Shown in pieces: positions 1 through 8,210 of a stretch of 64,000 nt of DNA; the stretch's first letter is position 1, and every line of letters begins with the position of its first letter. Position numbers and translations under genes: made by a program. Origin of the DNA: Pedobacter xixiisoli (GTDB lineage: Bacteria > Bacteroidota > Bacteroidia > Sphingobacteriales > Sphingobacteriaceae); assembly GCF_900215335.1 (NCBI RefSeq), contig NZ_OCMT01000003.1, forward strand, positions 124,001-188,000, written 5' to 3'. The notes beneath the pieces are model-generated. The model saw only the letters and a program-made list of their open reading frames with translations. It made no database searches and was not told the DNA's origin.

Positions 1-645
1 TTTTATCGCCCTTCCCTTTAGTAGGTTATAGTTTTCTTGGGGACTAATGATGTATCCATTGGTCAGCCGAACATTTTGGGTTCTACCCAAACCGGTATCT
101 TTATCGTTGCTAAGACTAGCATGTTGAGAAATTTGATATTCCCCCAAATTGTCCCGTTCGAACGTTAATTTGCTGTCCAATATTTCATTTCTGCTAATAA
201 GCTTTCCTTCAGCAACAGAAAATGCAGTTTGCTCGCTGTGCATTTTCTGCAGGACTGTACTTAAATGCTTCTTCATCCCAGCCTTATCAAGGAGTTGATA
301 AACCTTGGCATCGCTGATCTTTTGTTGCTTTTTCAGCTGAGCTATGTAAAATTGTCGTTTAACAGGCAAAACCAGCAACCTTCTAAAAAGACGAACAAAA
401 GTATTCGGGTATGCCAATCTTTCTAAATGGCGCCGTTCCTGCTTAAGTGCCACTAAAGAAAATCTTTCACCTGGATCTTTAGTATTTCTGTAATGAATGG
501 AAATCTTCTCGAAGGCCCTCAAATTATGACGGCACAAGGCTTTGTTCTTTGCTATGTCTAAAGAGAAAATTTTACGATGATCTTCTACGACGTTCTGCCA
601 CTCTCTAACCGCCAATTCGATTCGATTTAATTTCTGCGTACCCAT
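1..645 (-). CDS. Partial hypothetical protein of the transfer region
   Basis: An open frame runs from an ATG at 645 to the left edge of the window without a stop, giving at least 215 residues; the C-terminus lies outside. It begins MGTQKLNRIELAVREWQ and is rich in charged, helical sequence with many Lys, Arg and Gln residues, and has no signal peptide or membrane segment. It reads in the same direction as the tra operon and follows the DUF3945 gene after a 58-bp gap that contains a GC-rich hairpin, so it is probably the next gene of the same element. I do not recognise the family. A role in mobilisation is possible from position only. Confidence 0.6.
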   Translation of the reverse strand, partial: MGTQKLNRIELAVREWQNVVEDHRKIFSLDIAKNKALCRHNLRAFEKISIHYRNTKDPGERFSLVALKQERRHLERLAYPNTFVRLFRRLLVLPVKRQFYIAQLKKQQKISDAKVYQLLDKAGMKKHLSTVLQKMHSEQTAFSVAEGKLISRNEILDSKLTFERDNLGEYQISQHASLSNDKDTGLGRTQNVRLTNGYIISPQENYNLLKGRAIK

Positions 646-670
646 ACTCTTAAAGATTTTTAGCCAATAA

Positions 671-697
671 ATTAGAGGGGGAAGCCCCCCCTCTAAT
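671..697 (-). terminator. GC-rich hairpin after the DUF3945 gene
   Basis: An 11-bp stem (671-681 with 687-697, ATTAGAGGGGG and its complement) with a 5-nt loop lies just after the stop codon at 704 on the minus strand. It is followed only by a short TTTATT stretch, so it is a weak terminator or an intercistronic processing hairpin. Confidence 0.5.
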
Positions 698-703
698 AGC
701 TAA

Positions 704-2074
704 CTATGCTGATATTTTTTTGCCTCTAACACGCTTTACACCTTTGGTAACTCCTACGTTTTCAGCTTTTTTTTGATTAGTAACATCAGGCTTTTTACCT
801 TCTACCTGATTTGAATTCGTCGTCAAATTTTCGCTAGTTTTCTCTGAGGAAGTTTTCAGAGCAGCCTGTTCATTTTGCTTGGCATCCAAGGTACTACCTT
901 TGGTCTGCGAGTGGTCCTCTGCAGCTTTTGAACTTGATGGTATCTGTCCTTGATGAGTCTCCTTTGTACTGTCAGCAACTTTTGAACTGTTCGATAGCTG
1001 CTGATCCCCAGCTACATTTTTTTCCTCCGCTTTTTGCGGGGCTACCTTGATCTGACTCTCTATCGTTAATCGACCAGTATCCGGATCTCTGAAATCGAAC
1101 TTCCGAAACTGTGCGTTCAATGTGGCAAGACGTGTGTACTCAGTTTTACCTTTTTCGAATGTTACCGTCTGAATGTTACCTTTTTGAAACCCTTTTATTA
1201 GCATTTCCTTTGACTGCGGATGTTTTAATTCCTTAAACGGAAACTTTTCCACCATCTTTTCAATATCTATGTTAAAATGTCTTTTGTAATCATAGATACC
1301 TTTGTCCGATACCTTCGAATAATCGATTTCAAAGCAGGCACTATACTTCTCATCAGTTCCATTTTTATTCATAACCTTATGAACTGCCCGACCCTGCATC
1401 AGGTTGTAAGCTTCCTTGAAGGTAAAAGTACCACCGCTGTTGTTGACAAAAAACGTTTGTTTATTGGTTTCCTTTACACCAATCTTTTTCAGTTCTGCAT
1501 CATACTTGTTAAAGAAGTACTTTTCACTCTTATCCGACTTTTTAAAATGCAATACGGCATTCAAGATTCCGTCTGCATGTACAGCAGCAACCTTTAGCTG
1601 GATATCCTCTTTTCCACTATTGATCGCTTTTCGTAGTTTCTCAACGTCAACTACATCACCGAACCCAGTGTACAATAAGCGCTCCTGCAGGAACGCTAAG
1701 ATTTCTTCATTTGTTTCCATGATATTCTCTCCTTTATTAATTGTTACTTGTTTAGTTACATTCTCATTGCGGGCGATGATCATCGCTTTTACATCAACAG
1801 CTCCGTTGCGGTAAATGAAATCCTGCTTACCATTGATCGCATCATATAGCACACGATATACAGACCTGGTGCTCAGTAGCTCGTAGTTATCAATTTCTGT
1901 CGAGCTTGAGAGACAATACCTATTCGCTTCCTGGTATGTCTGGAAGCAGCTTAATTGGCTAATCTCGTTCGGTTCTGCTCCATCCAGGTATGCCACAAAC
2001 TCGAACCCATTGTACCATCTTTCTCTTTCGAGATAATCAGCAATTGAAATTCTATCATTCGCATTGATCAACAT
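704..2074 (-). CDS. DUF3945-type protein with an extra N-terminal segment
   Basis: The 456-residue frame has two parts. Residues 119-456 begin METNEEILAFLQERL and carry the pattern of the DUF3945 family common in Bacteroidetes conjugative elements: a GFGD motif, then NLMQGRAVHK, then a segment around FPFKEL and KGNIQTVTF, and a low-complexity Ser/Lys/Glu tail ending in a basic KRVRGKK stretch. Residues 1-118 are a separate small domain (FEFVAYLDG, CFQTYQEANRY). A strong ribosome binding site, AAAGGAG, lies just before the internal ATG at 1720, so a 338-residue product may be made separately. The 5' end overlaps the MT-A70 gene by 20 bp, which implies translational coupling. The function of DUF3945 is unknown; it is usually encoded near transfer genes. 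Confidence 0.7.
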   Translation of the reverse strand: MLINANDRISIADYLERERWYNGFEFVAYLDGAEPNEISQLSCFQTYQEANRYCLSSSTEIDNYELLSTRSVYRVLYDAINGKQDFIYRNGAVDVKAMIIARNENVTKQVTINKGENIMETNEEILAFLQERLLYTGFGDVVDVEKLRKAINSGKEDIQLKVAAVHADGILNAVLHFKKSDKSEKYFFNKYDAELKKIGVKETNKQTFFVNNSGGTFTFKEAYNLMQGRAVHKVMNKNGTDEKYSACFEIDYSKVSDKGIYDYKRHFNIDIEKMVEKFPFKELKHPQSKEMLIKGFQKGNIQTVTFEKGKTEYTRLATLNAQFRKFDFRDPDTGRLTIESQIKVAPQKAEEKNVAGDQQLSNSSKVADSTKETHQGQIPSSSKAAEDHSQTKGSTLDAKQNEQAALKTSSEKTSENLTTNSNQVEGKKPDVTNQKKAENVGVTKGVKRVRGKKISA

Positions 2075-2681
2075 TTACTCCCCCTTTCATTGCTATTTTT
2101 ATTGATCCTTTAACCTCATTACCAAAAACATCCCATCCGTCATCTTTTGCGCTAGGACTACTGTTGCCGTCTCGGGCGAACAGTTCAATCCGCGATCGTT
2201 GACCGAACAGTGCTACAATTCTTCGCCGGATCTCGACCGGTTTTTCGGAATGCCGTCCCAATTTTGAGATCAGAACCTGACGGATATTTTTTGCCATCCT
2301 TTTCAAAGGTTTTCCTCGTGTCGCAAGAAGCACGATTTCAGCATTTGCTCTTGTATAGTATCCCATTCCACAAAAGAGCTTCCCATTGTTCTTATTCTCC
2401 TTTATCCACGTAAACGCAACGGTCTTGTAGGTAAAGCCCCAACTTTTGACCAGGTCCAAAGCTTGCGCAAGACATGGAAACGTCGCCCACATCAAAAGCA
2501 CACTGTCTTTATTTGCGATGGATTGGATATCCATTAACTTCAAATAGTCTAATCCCTGTGTTAGGTAGTGCTGATCAGGACTGCGGCCTTCACCTTTCTT
2601 CGACCAGACCCTAAAGTTCCATGGCGGGTCAGCGTATATGATCGAATACTTTTTCGCAACCTCCTTTCTCATTAATTTCAT
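2055..2681 (-). CDS. MT-A70 family N6-adenine methyltransferase
   Basis: This 208-residue protein has the catalytic DPPW motif at residues 18-21 (YADPPWNFRVW), as in MT-A70 and M.MunI-like enzymes that transfer a methyl group from S-adenosylmethionine to the N6 of adenine. Later motifs fit the family, including LLMWATFPCL, TRGKPL, and the HSEKPVEI segment near residue 145. Length and motif order are normal for the single-domain phage and plasmid members. It lies between traN and the DUF3945 gene, overlapping the latter by 20 bp. No restriction endonuclease adjoins it, so it is probably a solitary methylase that marks element DNA and helps it escape host restriction. The target sequence cannot be read from the protein. 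Confidence 0.85.
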   Translation of the reverse strand: MKLMRKEVAKKYSIIYADPPWNFRVWSKKGEGRSPDQHYLTQGLDYLKLMDIQSIANKDSVLLMWATFPCLAQALDLVKSWGFTYKTVAFTWIKENKNNGKLFCGMGYYTRANAEIVLLATRGKPLKRMAKNIRQVLISKLGRHSEKPVEIRRRIVALFGQRSRIELFARDGNSSPSAKDDGWDVFGNEVKGSIKIAMKGGVNVDQCE

Positions 2682-2691
2682 CTTTAAGTTT

Positions 2692-3537
2692 CTATTTAAA
2701 TGGTTTTGCCTTTAAAAGTTCACGGTTTGAAACCTTCATTTGAAGGTGACGTCCGCCATTCTTTTCCATTAATTGGATCACCAGATCCTTTTGATCCGGT
2801 ATCGTAAATTTTGGGAGAGCGAAAACGAACATATCGCGTGTTTTGCCCGGGATGCCTTCTGGACTTTTGCTGACAAAAATTGGCAGCACTTCCAACTCTT
2901 GGGTAGCAGTCCTGACAGCCCGTTTCTGGTCACGGATGTAAAATCGAAGTTGGTCGATGTCATATCCAACATTGGTGTAATTGGTAATCTTAAATTGAAA
3001 ATAGATTACATTGTTCCTGATAAACAGTTCACGTAAATTGAACGCAATTCCAAAAGCTTCTTTTTGTCTTCCCCGAACATAGTTTCGATTAGCCAATAAT
3101 TTATTTGAACATTCCCGAACCTCCGATTCATTGAATTCTTCTTTTGGAATAAATACAGAACTGCTAGAAACACTACCTGTGCCTTGCAGAGAAAGATTGA
3201 TCGAAGTAGGATTTGCAGCAAACTTCACTACGAACGTGTTCAATTTACCATCAGCTGTTACCACACTCACATTTGAAGTAGTGAAATTAGCTTTAGCAGC
3301 TTTAAGTTGTAGGATATTCTCCACCCCAGAAGCTTTTTGCGCCAATATCTCCTGGCTGCCCCGATCTACGCTTACTATGGCATACGGAAATATGATATTG
3401 CTAGTTTTGGTGTTACAAATTTCCAGTTCGTATGAACTCAACTCATACAACTTCTTTTCACCGTTGTCCTGTGCATACAGGCAAATGCCATTTATTGACA
3501 GGACAATACCTAATAACCCTTTACTTAACTTTTTCAT
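2692..3537 (-). CDS. traN: Conjugative transfer protein TraN (DUF4138)
   Basis: TraN of the Bacteroidetes conjugation system is an exported protein associated with the transfer channel, thought to occupy the VirB9-like position. I place the start at 3537 because the reading MKKLSKGLLGIVLSINGICL gives a clean Sec signal peptide ending before QDNGEKK; the upstream ATG at 3594 would put basic residues ahead of it and overlap traM by 35 bp. The mature part (about 260 residues) is beta-rich, with typical segments ISVDRG-like VSVDRGSQEIL near the N-terminus, KEAFGIAFNLRELF, and YFQFKITNYTNVGYDID. It follows traM, the order seen in CTnDOT-type operons. Confidence 0.85.
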   Translation of the reverse strand: MKKLSKGLLGIVLSINGICLYAQDNGEKKLYELSSYELEICNTKTSNIIFPYAIVSVDRGSQEILAQKASGVENILQLKAAKANFTTSNVSVVTADGKLNTFVVKFAANPTSINLSLQGTGSVSSSSVFIPKEEFNESEVRECSNKLLANRNYVRGRQKEAFGIAFNLRELFIRNNVIYFQFKITNYTNVGYDIDQLRFYIRDQKRAVRTATQELEVLPIFVSKSPEGIPGKTRDMFVFALPKFTIPDQKDLVIQLMEKNGGRHLQMKVSNRELLKAKPFK

Positions 3538-3559
3538 ACATCTTCGTTTTGATTTGTAC

Positions 3560-4777
3560 TTACATGCTGGAATTCTGTTTCTGCTTTTCATCACGCAACA
3601 GGATCTGGTATCCAGCTTTTACCTTAACCCTAATCAGTTTTGCCTTCTTGGAGAAAAGTCCCTTGATCATTTCCACGCCGGCGCCAGCTGCCTGTGATCC
3701 CCAGGAAGGATCAAGACCACTAAGGCTGATCGATTGCATCGGTCTATCAGCGGACTGCTTGGCAACATCCCTGGTGATTGAACCGGGGACATGTACCCCG
3801 TCTATACCATCCATATCAAAAACCATAAGATCTACCGGAAACAACGAACTACCATAACGAACACTCTCAATCCTGATCCCTAACCTTTCGCCAGATAGCT
3901 GCGCACTACCGAAAACGAAATGATCTTTGGGAATTTGTACCCCATTAATGTATACATCATCAATTAACCTCATCTTGATTGTCGAACCATTGACCACCAC
4001 CTGGTCTTCGTGAACTACGGCCCGAATGGCGTTGTTTTCGATATCAGCAAAGCCGCCCTGATCCAGCGAATAAAAACCATTACTGCTATCTTTTTCCTGT
4101 TTTTGACCAAGGTGTGTCACCTTATTGCCTTTAGCCTTACGGCTTACCGCGAAAACTTCACCTCTACGTTTGGAGGAACTTTCTCGCAGCCTTTCGTTTG
4201 CCAATTCGGGATTTTGTATCTCCATCACTTTATCAAGCAACGTATTAAGCTGATCGAGTTCCGGATCAGCTTGTGACTGTGCTAGCTGATTTATATATGC
4301 CGACTGGTAGGCTGCATCATAGTTTGATGTGCCGTGGCTACCCCCATTGTAGGAACTCCGGTTTTGGTAACTTACCGGTTCGCTCCACTGGTGAGCAGGC
4401 TGCTGATATCCTGACTGGATCTGTCTTTCCAGATCATTTAATCCCTGATAGATTTGGTTGGCACGGTGATCTCCATAGGGATTTGCAACGTGCCCTGATC
4501 CATATCTGTAGTTGGTGTCAAGCTTCATCTGTTCCAAGAGTTTTGCGCTGTCCTTTTCGGCAAGCTCATAATAGCTAAGTTTATCCTTTGGCTGGTTGGC
4601 GTTATTAGCTCCTGGCAGTTCAGTATTCAACGCTGCCGTATGTTGATCCATATCTTGTCCAGCAGATCCACTTCCACCACCAAGTATCCAGAACAACAAG
4701 ACAAGGAACGGTAACGCAATTAATGGTAGCACAAGATAGAATTTACGATCACGTGCGATTTTTTCCTCTGTTTTCAT
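3560..4777 (-). CDS. traM: Conjugative transfer protein TraM
   Basis: This 405-residue protein has one N-terminal membrane anchor (residues about 14-33, LVLPLIALPFLVLLFWILGG), a long Gln/Asn/Ser-rich and probably unstructured periplasmic linker to about residue 200, and a folded C-terminal domain from about 235 (AIRAVVHEDQVVVNG, VYINGVQIPKDHFVFG, VDLMVFDMDGIDGVHVPG). This is the layout of Bacteroidetes TraM, which resembles VirB10 in anchoring in the inner membrane and spanning the periplasm. It lies between the traL-position gene (11-bp gap) and traN. Length is within the family range. Confidence 0.88.
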   Translation of the reverse strand: MKTEEKIARDRKFYLVLPLIALPFLVLLFWILGGGSGSAGQDMDQHTAALNTELPGANNANQPKDKLSYYELAEKDSAKLLEQMKLDTNYRYGSGHVANPYGDHRANQIYQGLNDLERQIQSGYQQPAHQWSEPVSYQNRSSYNGGSHGTSNYDAAYQSAYINQLAQSQADPELDQLNTLLDKVMEIQNPELANERLRESSSKRRGEVFAVSRKAKGNKVTHLGQKQEKDSSNGFYSLDQGGFADIENNAIRAVVHEDQVVVNGSTIKMRLIDDVYINGVQIPKDHFVFGSAQLSGERLGIRIESVRYGSSLFPVDLMVFDMDGIDGVHVPGSITRDVAKQSADRPMQSISLSGLDPSWGSQAAGAGVEMIKGLFSKKAKLIRVKVKAGYQILLRDEKQKQNSSM

Positions 4778-4788
4778 AGCTCCTATAT

Positions 4789-5238
4789 TTATTTTCCAAC
4801 TAATTTTTCTAGCGCCTTTACACTATCCAGTAGTCCAGGACGGGCTTCCATGATACTATCGTAAGTTGGACGTCCAGTTTCCGAACTATATAGACTATCC
4901 ATATATTTTCGAAAGGTCCTGATACGTTGAAGTTCCATACTATAGGCATCATGGATAATCTTCGATTGACCTGCCTTTTGGGGAACATGGATGTTGCCGA
5001 ACCTGATCTCCCGTTGGGTCGGGCTGCCTATGAGTATCCAGCCATTGTACAAGGTGCTGAATGCTACAAAAAGAGAGAGAGAAACGAGCAATGTTCGTTT
5101 CGACCTCCCGTTCATTTTCCGATGCATCCAATCTGCCCATTTACGCTGCGCATGACCAAAAGCTTTTCTGAGGCCTCCGGAGATCCGACCAACTGCCTGT
5201 TCACGAGCAGCTGCAATATTCTTTCTAAATGCTTTCAT
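4789..5238 (-). CDS. Small transfer protein in the TraL position
   Basis: This 149-residue protein has a very basic N-terminus (about 50 residues with many Arg and Lys), one membrane segment at about residues 49-70 (TLLVSLSLFVAFSTLYNGWILIG), and a short periplasmic tail. It starts 2 bp from the traK stop and ends 11 bp before traM, exactly where TraL (DUF3989) lies in CTnDOT-type operons. The sequence itself is not convincingly TraL to my eye, so the assignment rests on size, topology and position. It is probably a bitopic accessory of the transfer complex. Confidence 0.65.
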   Translation of the reverse strand: MKAFRKNIAAAREQAVGRISGGLRKAFGHAQRKWADWMHRKMNGRSKRTLLVSLSLFVAFSTLYNGWILIGSPTQREIRFGNIHVPQKAGQSKIIHDAYSMELQRIRTFRKYMDSLYSSETGRPTYDSIMEARPGLLDSVKALEKLVGK

Positions 5239-5240
5239 GA

Positions 5241-5861
5241 TTATCTCCTGTTTACTGTTTTGATATCCCGGTTTTCAATTGTGCTCCAACGTTCGATCAA
5301 GAAACCATGGGGATTGTTGTCGGAGCGTGATACGCTTCTGAGTGATCCGTCGGTGATTAGACTTCTCATCGTAACTGTTGTAGGCCTTACAATTTCTTGG
5401 GTGGCATAACATCTAAAAGTGAATGGTTCACTGTTAATATTGACATGCACACTATCAATGCTTATAGTCTGGTTGATGTTCCCTGAGATTAGATTGGCAA
5501 AATATCCGCTTTCCCGCATATCGTCATATAAGCGCTTCGCCGAACCATCGGCAAGATAAAGTGCACGGTTAATGTTCTCCTGTATGGCGTCGTCATCCGG
5601 ATCGAGGGTAAAGAAGTATCGGTGAAATGTACGTACATGATCACGTGCCTCGACCGAAACATTATCTTTTCTGTCCGCTTGATAAGCATCCAGGACCTTG
5701 CCATGCGAAAGAATGTAGATCTTTTGCTGCATGGTCGATACAAGATTGAAACTCATGAATATGGCAAAACAGGTAATCAGAAAAAATGCACAGACAGCGA
5801 CTACACAGAACCGTCTTACCTGACGGAATGCCATATCTATATTTTTTGCTTTGTTGAACAT
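5241..5861 (-). CDS. traK: Conjugative transfer protein TraK (VirB8-like)
   Basis: This 206-residue protein has a short cytoplasmic N-terminus, a single membrane helix at about residues 18-38 (FCVVAVCAFFLITCFAIFMS), and a periplasmic domain with the typical TraK pattern: ARDHVRTFHRYFFTLDPD, IQENINRALYLADGSAKRL, and FRCYATQEIVRPT. TraK is the Bacteroidetes counterpart of VirB8, an assembly factor of the type IV secretion channel. It follows traJ by 11 bp and precedes the traL-position gene by 2 bp, so the genes are very likely co-transcribed. Confidence 0.88.
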   Translation of the reverse strand: MFNKAKNIDMAFRQVRRFCVVAVCAFFLITCFAIFMSFNLVSTMQQKIYILSHGKVLDAYQADRKDNVSVEARDHVRTFHRYFFTLDPDDDAIQENINRALYLADGSAKRLYDDMRESGYFANLISGNINQTISIDSVHVNINSEPFTFRCYATQEIVRPTTVTMRSLITDGSLRSVSRSDNNPHGFLIERWSTIENRDIKTVNRR

Positions 5862-5872
5862 AAAATTGATTT

Positions 5873-6934
5873 TTAGTTACTCATTACCTTAAATGGTGAA
5901 GTTGACACCGTATTGAATGTAGCGGTCGTTTTGCTCTGCAGTGCACCACCACCACCTGCCTGTACGATGTAGCTAGCTACACTCGGCACACTGAAATAGC
6001 CTATGATGCCCATGATCATAAATATGATATAAGCAGTATCGGTTTCGCTGAAAAAGGAGGGATCACCATTGGCCGCGATTTCAGTAATGTCCTTTTTGAG
6101 CATCTCTTCCTGAATCTTCCCAATGATCGCCCCGAAAATATTTGCCACTGGCAACCACAGAAAAATATTGATATAACGGGCAAGCCACGCAGTCAAGGTG
6201 TGCTGAAAGCCGTCAAAGACTGCCAGACCGAACACCAGCGGACCGAGAATCGACAACACCACCAGCTGAAAGGTCCGCAGCGTGTTGATAATCAGGGCAG
6301 CCCCTTCGAAGATGATCCGCAGTATCTCACTAAAAAGCGATCTGATATAGAACTTGAACAGGAACCAGATCTTTTGGCCATTGAACTTGAAATGGTTTCC
6401 GATTCCCTCCAATAGCCCTTCGCTTGATGGATCCGCCCCATCGTTATTGTAGCGGTACCAACGATCCTGGTCACCCATGCCGTCCATGCCCACGTACATC
6501 TGCCATGCATCCGTATTGATCATGGCTTCCTGTCTTTTTTGAAGAAGTACGCCTATGGCAGCATTTGAATTGTCAACCATTGCCGACGTTCCGGTAACCG
6601 TCGGTTTCATAATGGTATTGATCAATGCCAGAACACTGGGAAATATCATGATACAGAAGCCGAGGACAAAAGGCCTGAACAGCGGATAGAAATCGATCGG
6701 CTCCGCTTTGGAGATATGGTTCCAGACCCTGTAGGCAATATAAAAGGTAGCAGCAAAACCGGCAATTGCCCTGGACACGCCGATCAGTTCGCTGCACAGC
6801 GGCATCATCTGCTCATAGATGCTATCCAACAATTGGTGCAGCCCCGCAACGCCGCCATCCGTTGATTGTCCATAAGTAAGGACAGGTGCTAAAAGAAGTA
6901 CCATTATCCCGAATATCTTAACTGATTGTCCCAT
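5873..6934 (-). CDS. traJ: Conjugative transfer protein TraJ (VirB6-like)
   Basis: This 353-residue polytopic protein has an N-terminal signal-like helix (IFGIMVLLLAPVLTYG) and further membrane segments near residues 60-75, 88-110, 210-245, 260-275 and 305-330. Segments such as FRPFVLGFCIMIFPSVL, MVDNSNAAIGVLLQKRQEAM and LVVLSILGPLVFGLAVF are typical of TraJ, the inner-membrane channel component that corresponds to VirB6/TrbL. It is the usual family length and lies in the conserved order between the TraI-like genes and traK (11-bp gap). Confidence 0.9.
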   Translation of the reverse strand: MGQSVKIFGIMVLLLAPVLTYGQSTDGGVAGLHQLLDSIYEQMMPLCSELIGVSRAIAGFAATFYIAYRVWNHISKAEPIDFYPLFRPFVLGFCIMIFPSVLALINTIMKPTVTGTSAMVDNSNAAIGVLLQKRQEAMINTDAWQMYVGMDGMGDQDRWYRYNNDGADPSSEGLLEGIGNHFKFNGQKIWFLFKFYIRSLFSEILRIIFEGAALIINTLRTFQLVVLSILGPLVFGLAVFDGFQHTLTAWLARYINIFLWLPVANIFGAIIGKIQEEMLKKDITEIAANGDPSFFSETDTAYIIFMIMGIIGYFSVPSVASYIVQAGGGGALQSKTTATFNTVSTSPFKVMSN

Positions 6935-6937
6935 GAT

Positions 6938-7573
6938 CTAAAATTTAATACCGTAAAGTTTTTCTATAGCTTGCGCATCGGATTTCTCAGCCATTCGTAA
7001 CTTGGAAAGTGTGCTGGCAGAGCTGTTGAATTTCTGTAGGAAACCGAGCTTGTTTTCCATTTCCAGGTAAATCCTGTCAATCGCCTGGAGCCTTTCGTCA
7101 TCAGACATTCGTGTCTTACCTGAACTGAGTATCGTCGTCAGTTCCTGAAGGTTCTGGAAGCTTTGGTCAAGCAGCCGTTTATGGACATTTGCCATATAGG
7201 AAAGTTCACTGCTGCTGAACTGTTTATTCGCAGTAAAACGGGCGTATGAATTACGACATTCAGAAACAAGGCGATATTGGTACTGCATAGTTGTCGCCAC
7301 ACGGCTATAGTTCCTTACCGTCGGGCTGACATTCAATAAACCATTCAGGTGGTTGCTGTGAATCGTGAAATCATCTTTGGAAATATTCTTGATCTGCTTG
7401 TACCCCTGACTCACTATCTGGTAACCATTCCTAATCTGGTTAAGCATCGTCCGCATCTGATTCAGCTTTTGGATGTTCAATGCCAATTGCTGCGCTTCCT
7501 TGGTTTGGGCGTTGCCGTTGTTGATGATTGCTAAAAGCAGAAACACCAACATATTTAATGCTATTGTTCTCAT
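6938..7573 (-). CDS. traI: TraI-like periplasmic transfer protein, paralogue 1
   Basis: I start this gene at 7573 (MRTIALNMLVFLLLAIINNG), which gives a signal peptide cut near NGNAQ and leaves a 13-bp gap to the upstream gene; the ATG at 7618 would overlap it. The 211-residue product is helical, with coiled-coil-like stretches (LNIQKLNQMRTMLNQIRNGY) and the C-terminal pattern MSDDERLQAIDRIY, ending in IEKLYGIKF. It fits the DUF4141/TraI group of CTn transfer proteins, which are periplasmic and essential in CTnDOT-like elements. It is the nearest of three related genes to traJ and is the likely true traI. Confidence 0.75.
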   Translation of the reverse strand: MRTIALNMLVFLLLAIINNGNAQTKEAQQLALNIQKLNQMRTMLNQIRNGYQIVSQGYKQIKNISKDDFTIHSNHLNGLLNVSPTVRNYSRVATTMQYQYRLVSECRNSYARFTANKQFSSSELSYMANVHKRLLDQSFQNLQELTTILSSGKTRMSDDERLQAIDRIYLEMENKLGFLQKFNSSASTLSKLRMAEKSDAQAIEKLYGIKF

Positions 7574-7586
7574 ATCAAAGCTATTT

Positions 7587-8204
7587 TCAGTTTTTAATAG
7601 TTGGGCCATACAGCCCACGCAATTGTTCTATGTCAGTTCGTTCTCGCTGTCTGGAAAAGCGTAGAACTTCGATATCGCTGCAGTATGTCTTGGTAAAGCG
7701 GAACACGCCGACCATACGGTCGTACAATTGATCAATCCGCTGCAATCGCTGTCCATCAGTCATTTTGTATTGTCCGGTAATGACAACCTGATCGAGGTTC
7801 CGGAGGATCTCCCTGCAATCTGCTAGTACCTTGTTATAGGTTCGGTTCATTTCCTCGACCTCGCTGTGCTGATATAGACCACTTGCAACAGCATTTTTGA
7901 TCGTAATCTCAAATGTTCTGCGAACGGCCTGGTTCATCGTTTTGATGTCCTGTGCCTTATCACTGTTCCTTACATTTCCGTTTACTTTTAAAAGCGAAGA
8001 GAAATAGTTGTCGAAGAGTTGGAAAGTACCGTTCTTATGCCGACTGATTTCCCGTAGTCCGCTTTGATCGGTATTGTTCTTTTCACGAGCAAGACTGTTT
8101 TGAAGTTTTAGCTTGATCATTTGCTGTAATTGTACTGCCCGTTCCTGTGCATTGGCGCTATTCATCCCGAATAGGACCGTTATTATCATCAATAATGTTT
8201 TCAT
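7587..8204 (-). CDS. TraI-like periplasmic transfer protein, paralogue 2
   Basis: This 205-residue protein has a signal peptide (MKTLLMIITVLFGMNSANAQ) and a helical mature region. It shares with its neighbours the pattern MTDGQRLQRIDQLYDRM and a C-terminal DIEQLRGLYG, and has a Cys in ADCREILRNL. The match indicates tandem duplication of a TraI/DUF4141-type gene. It lies 6 bp after paralogue 3 and 13 bp before paralogue 1. It is likely a periplasmic partner in the same complex; whether it is a working transfer protein or a specialised copy cannot be told. Confidence 0.7.
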   Translation of the reverse strand: MKTLLMIITVLFGMNSANAQERAVQLQQMIKLKLQNSLAREKNNTDQSGLREISRHKNGTFQLFDNYFSSLLKVNGNVRNSDKAQDIKTMNQAVRRTFEITIKNAVASGLYQHSEVEEMNRTYNKVLADCREILRNLDQVVITGQYKMTDGQRLQRIDQLYDRMVGVFRFTKTYCSDIEVLRFSRQRERTDIEQLRGLYGPTIKN

Positions 8205-8210
8205 AATTGT

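Noticed and set aside
1277..1814. Plus-strand open frames of 106 and 132 codons opposite the DUF3945 gene
   Set aside because: They are low-complexity antisense frames with no supporting motif.
3131..3697. Plus-strand open frame of 188 codons opposite traN and traM
   Set aside because: It is antisense to two genes that have clear family features, and its translation has no recognisable domain or start context.
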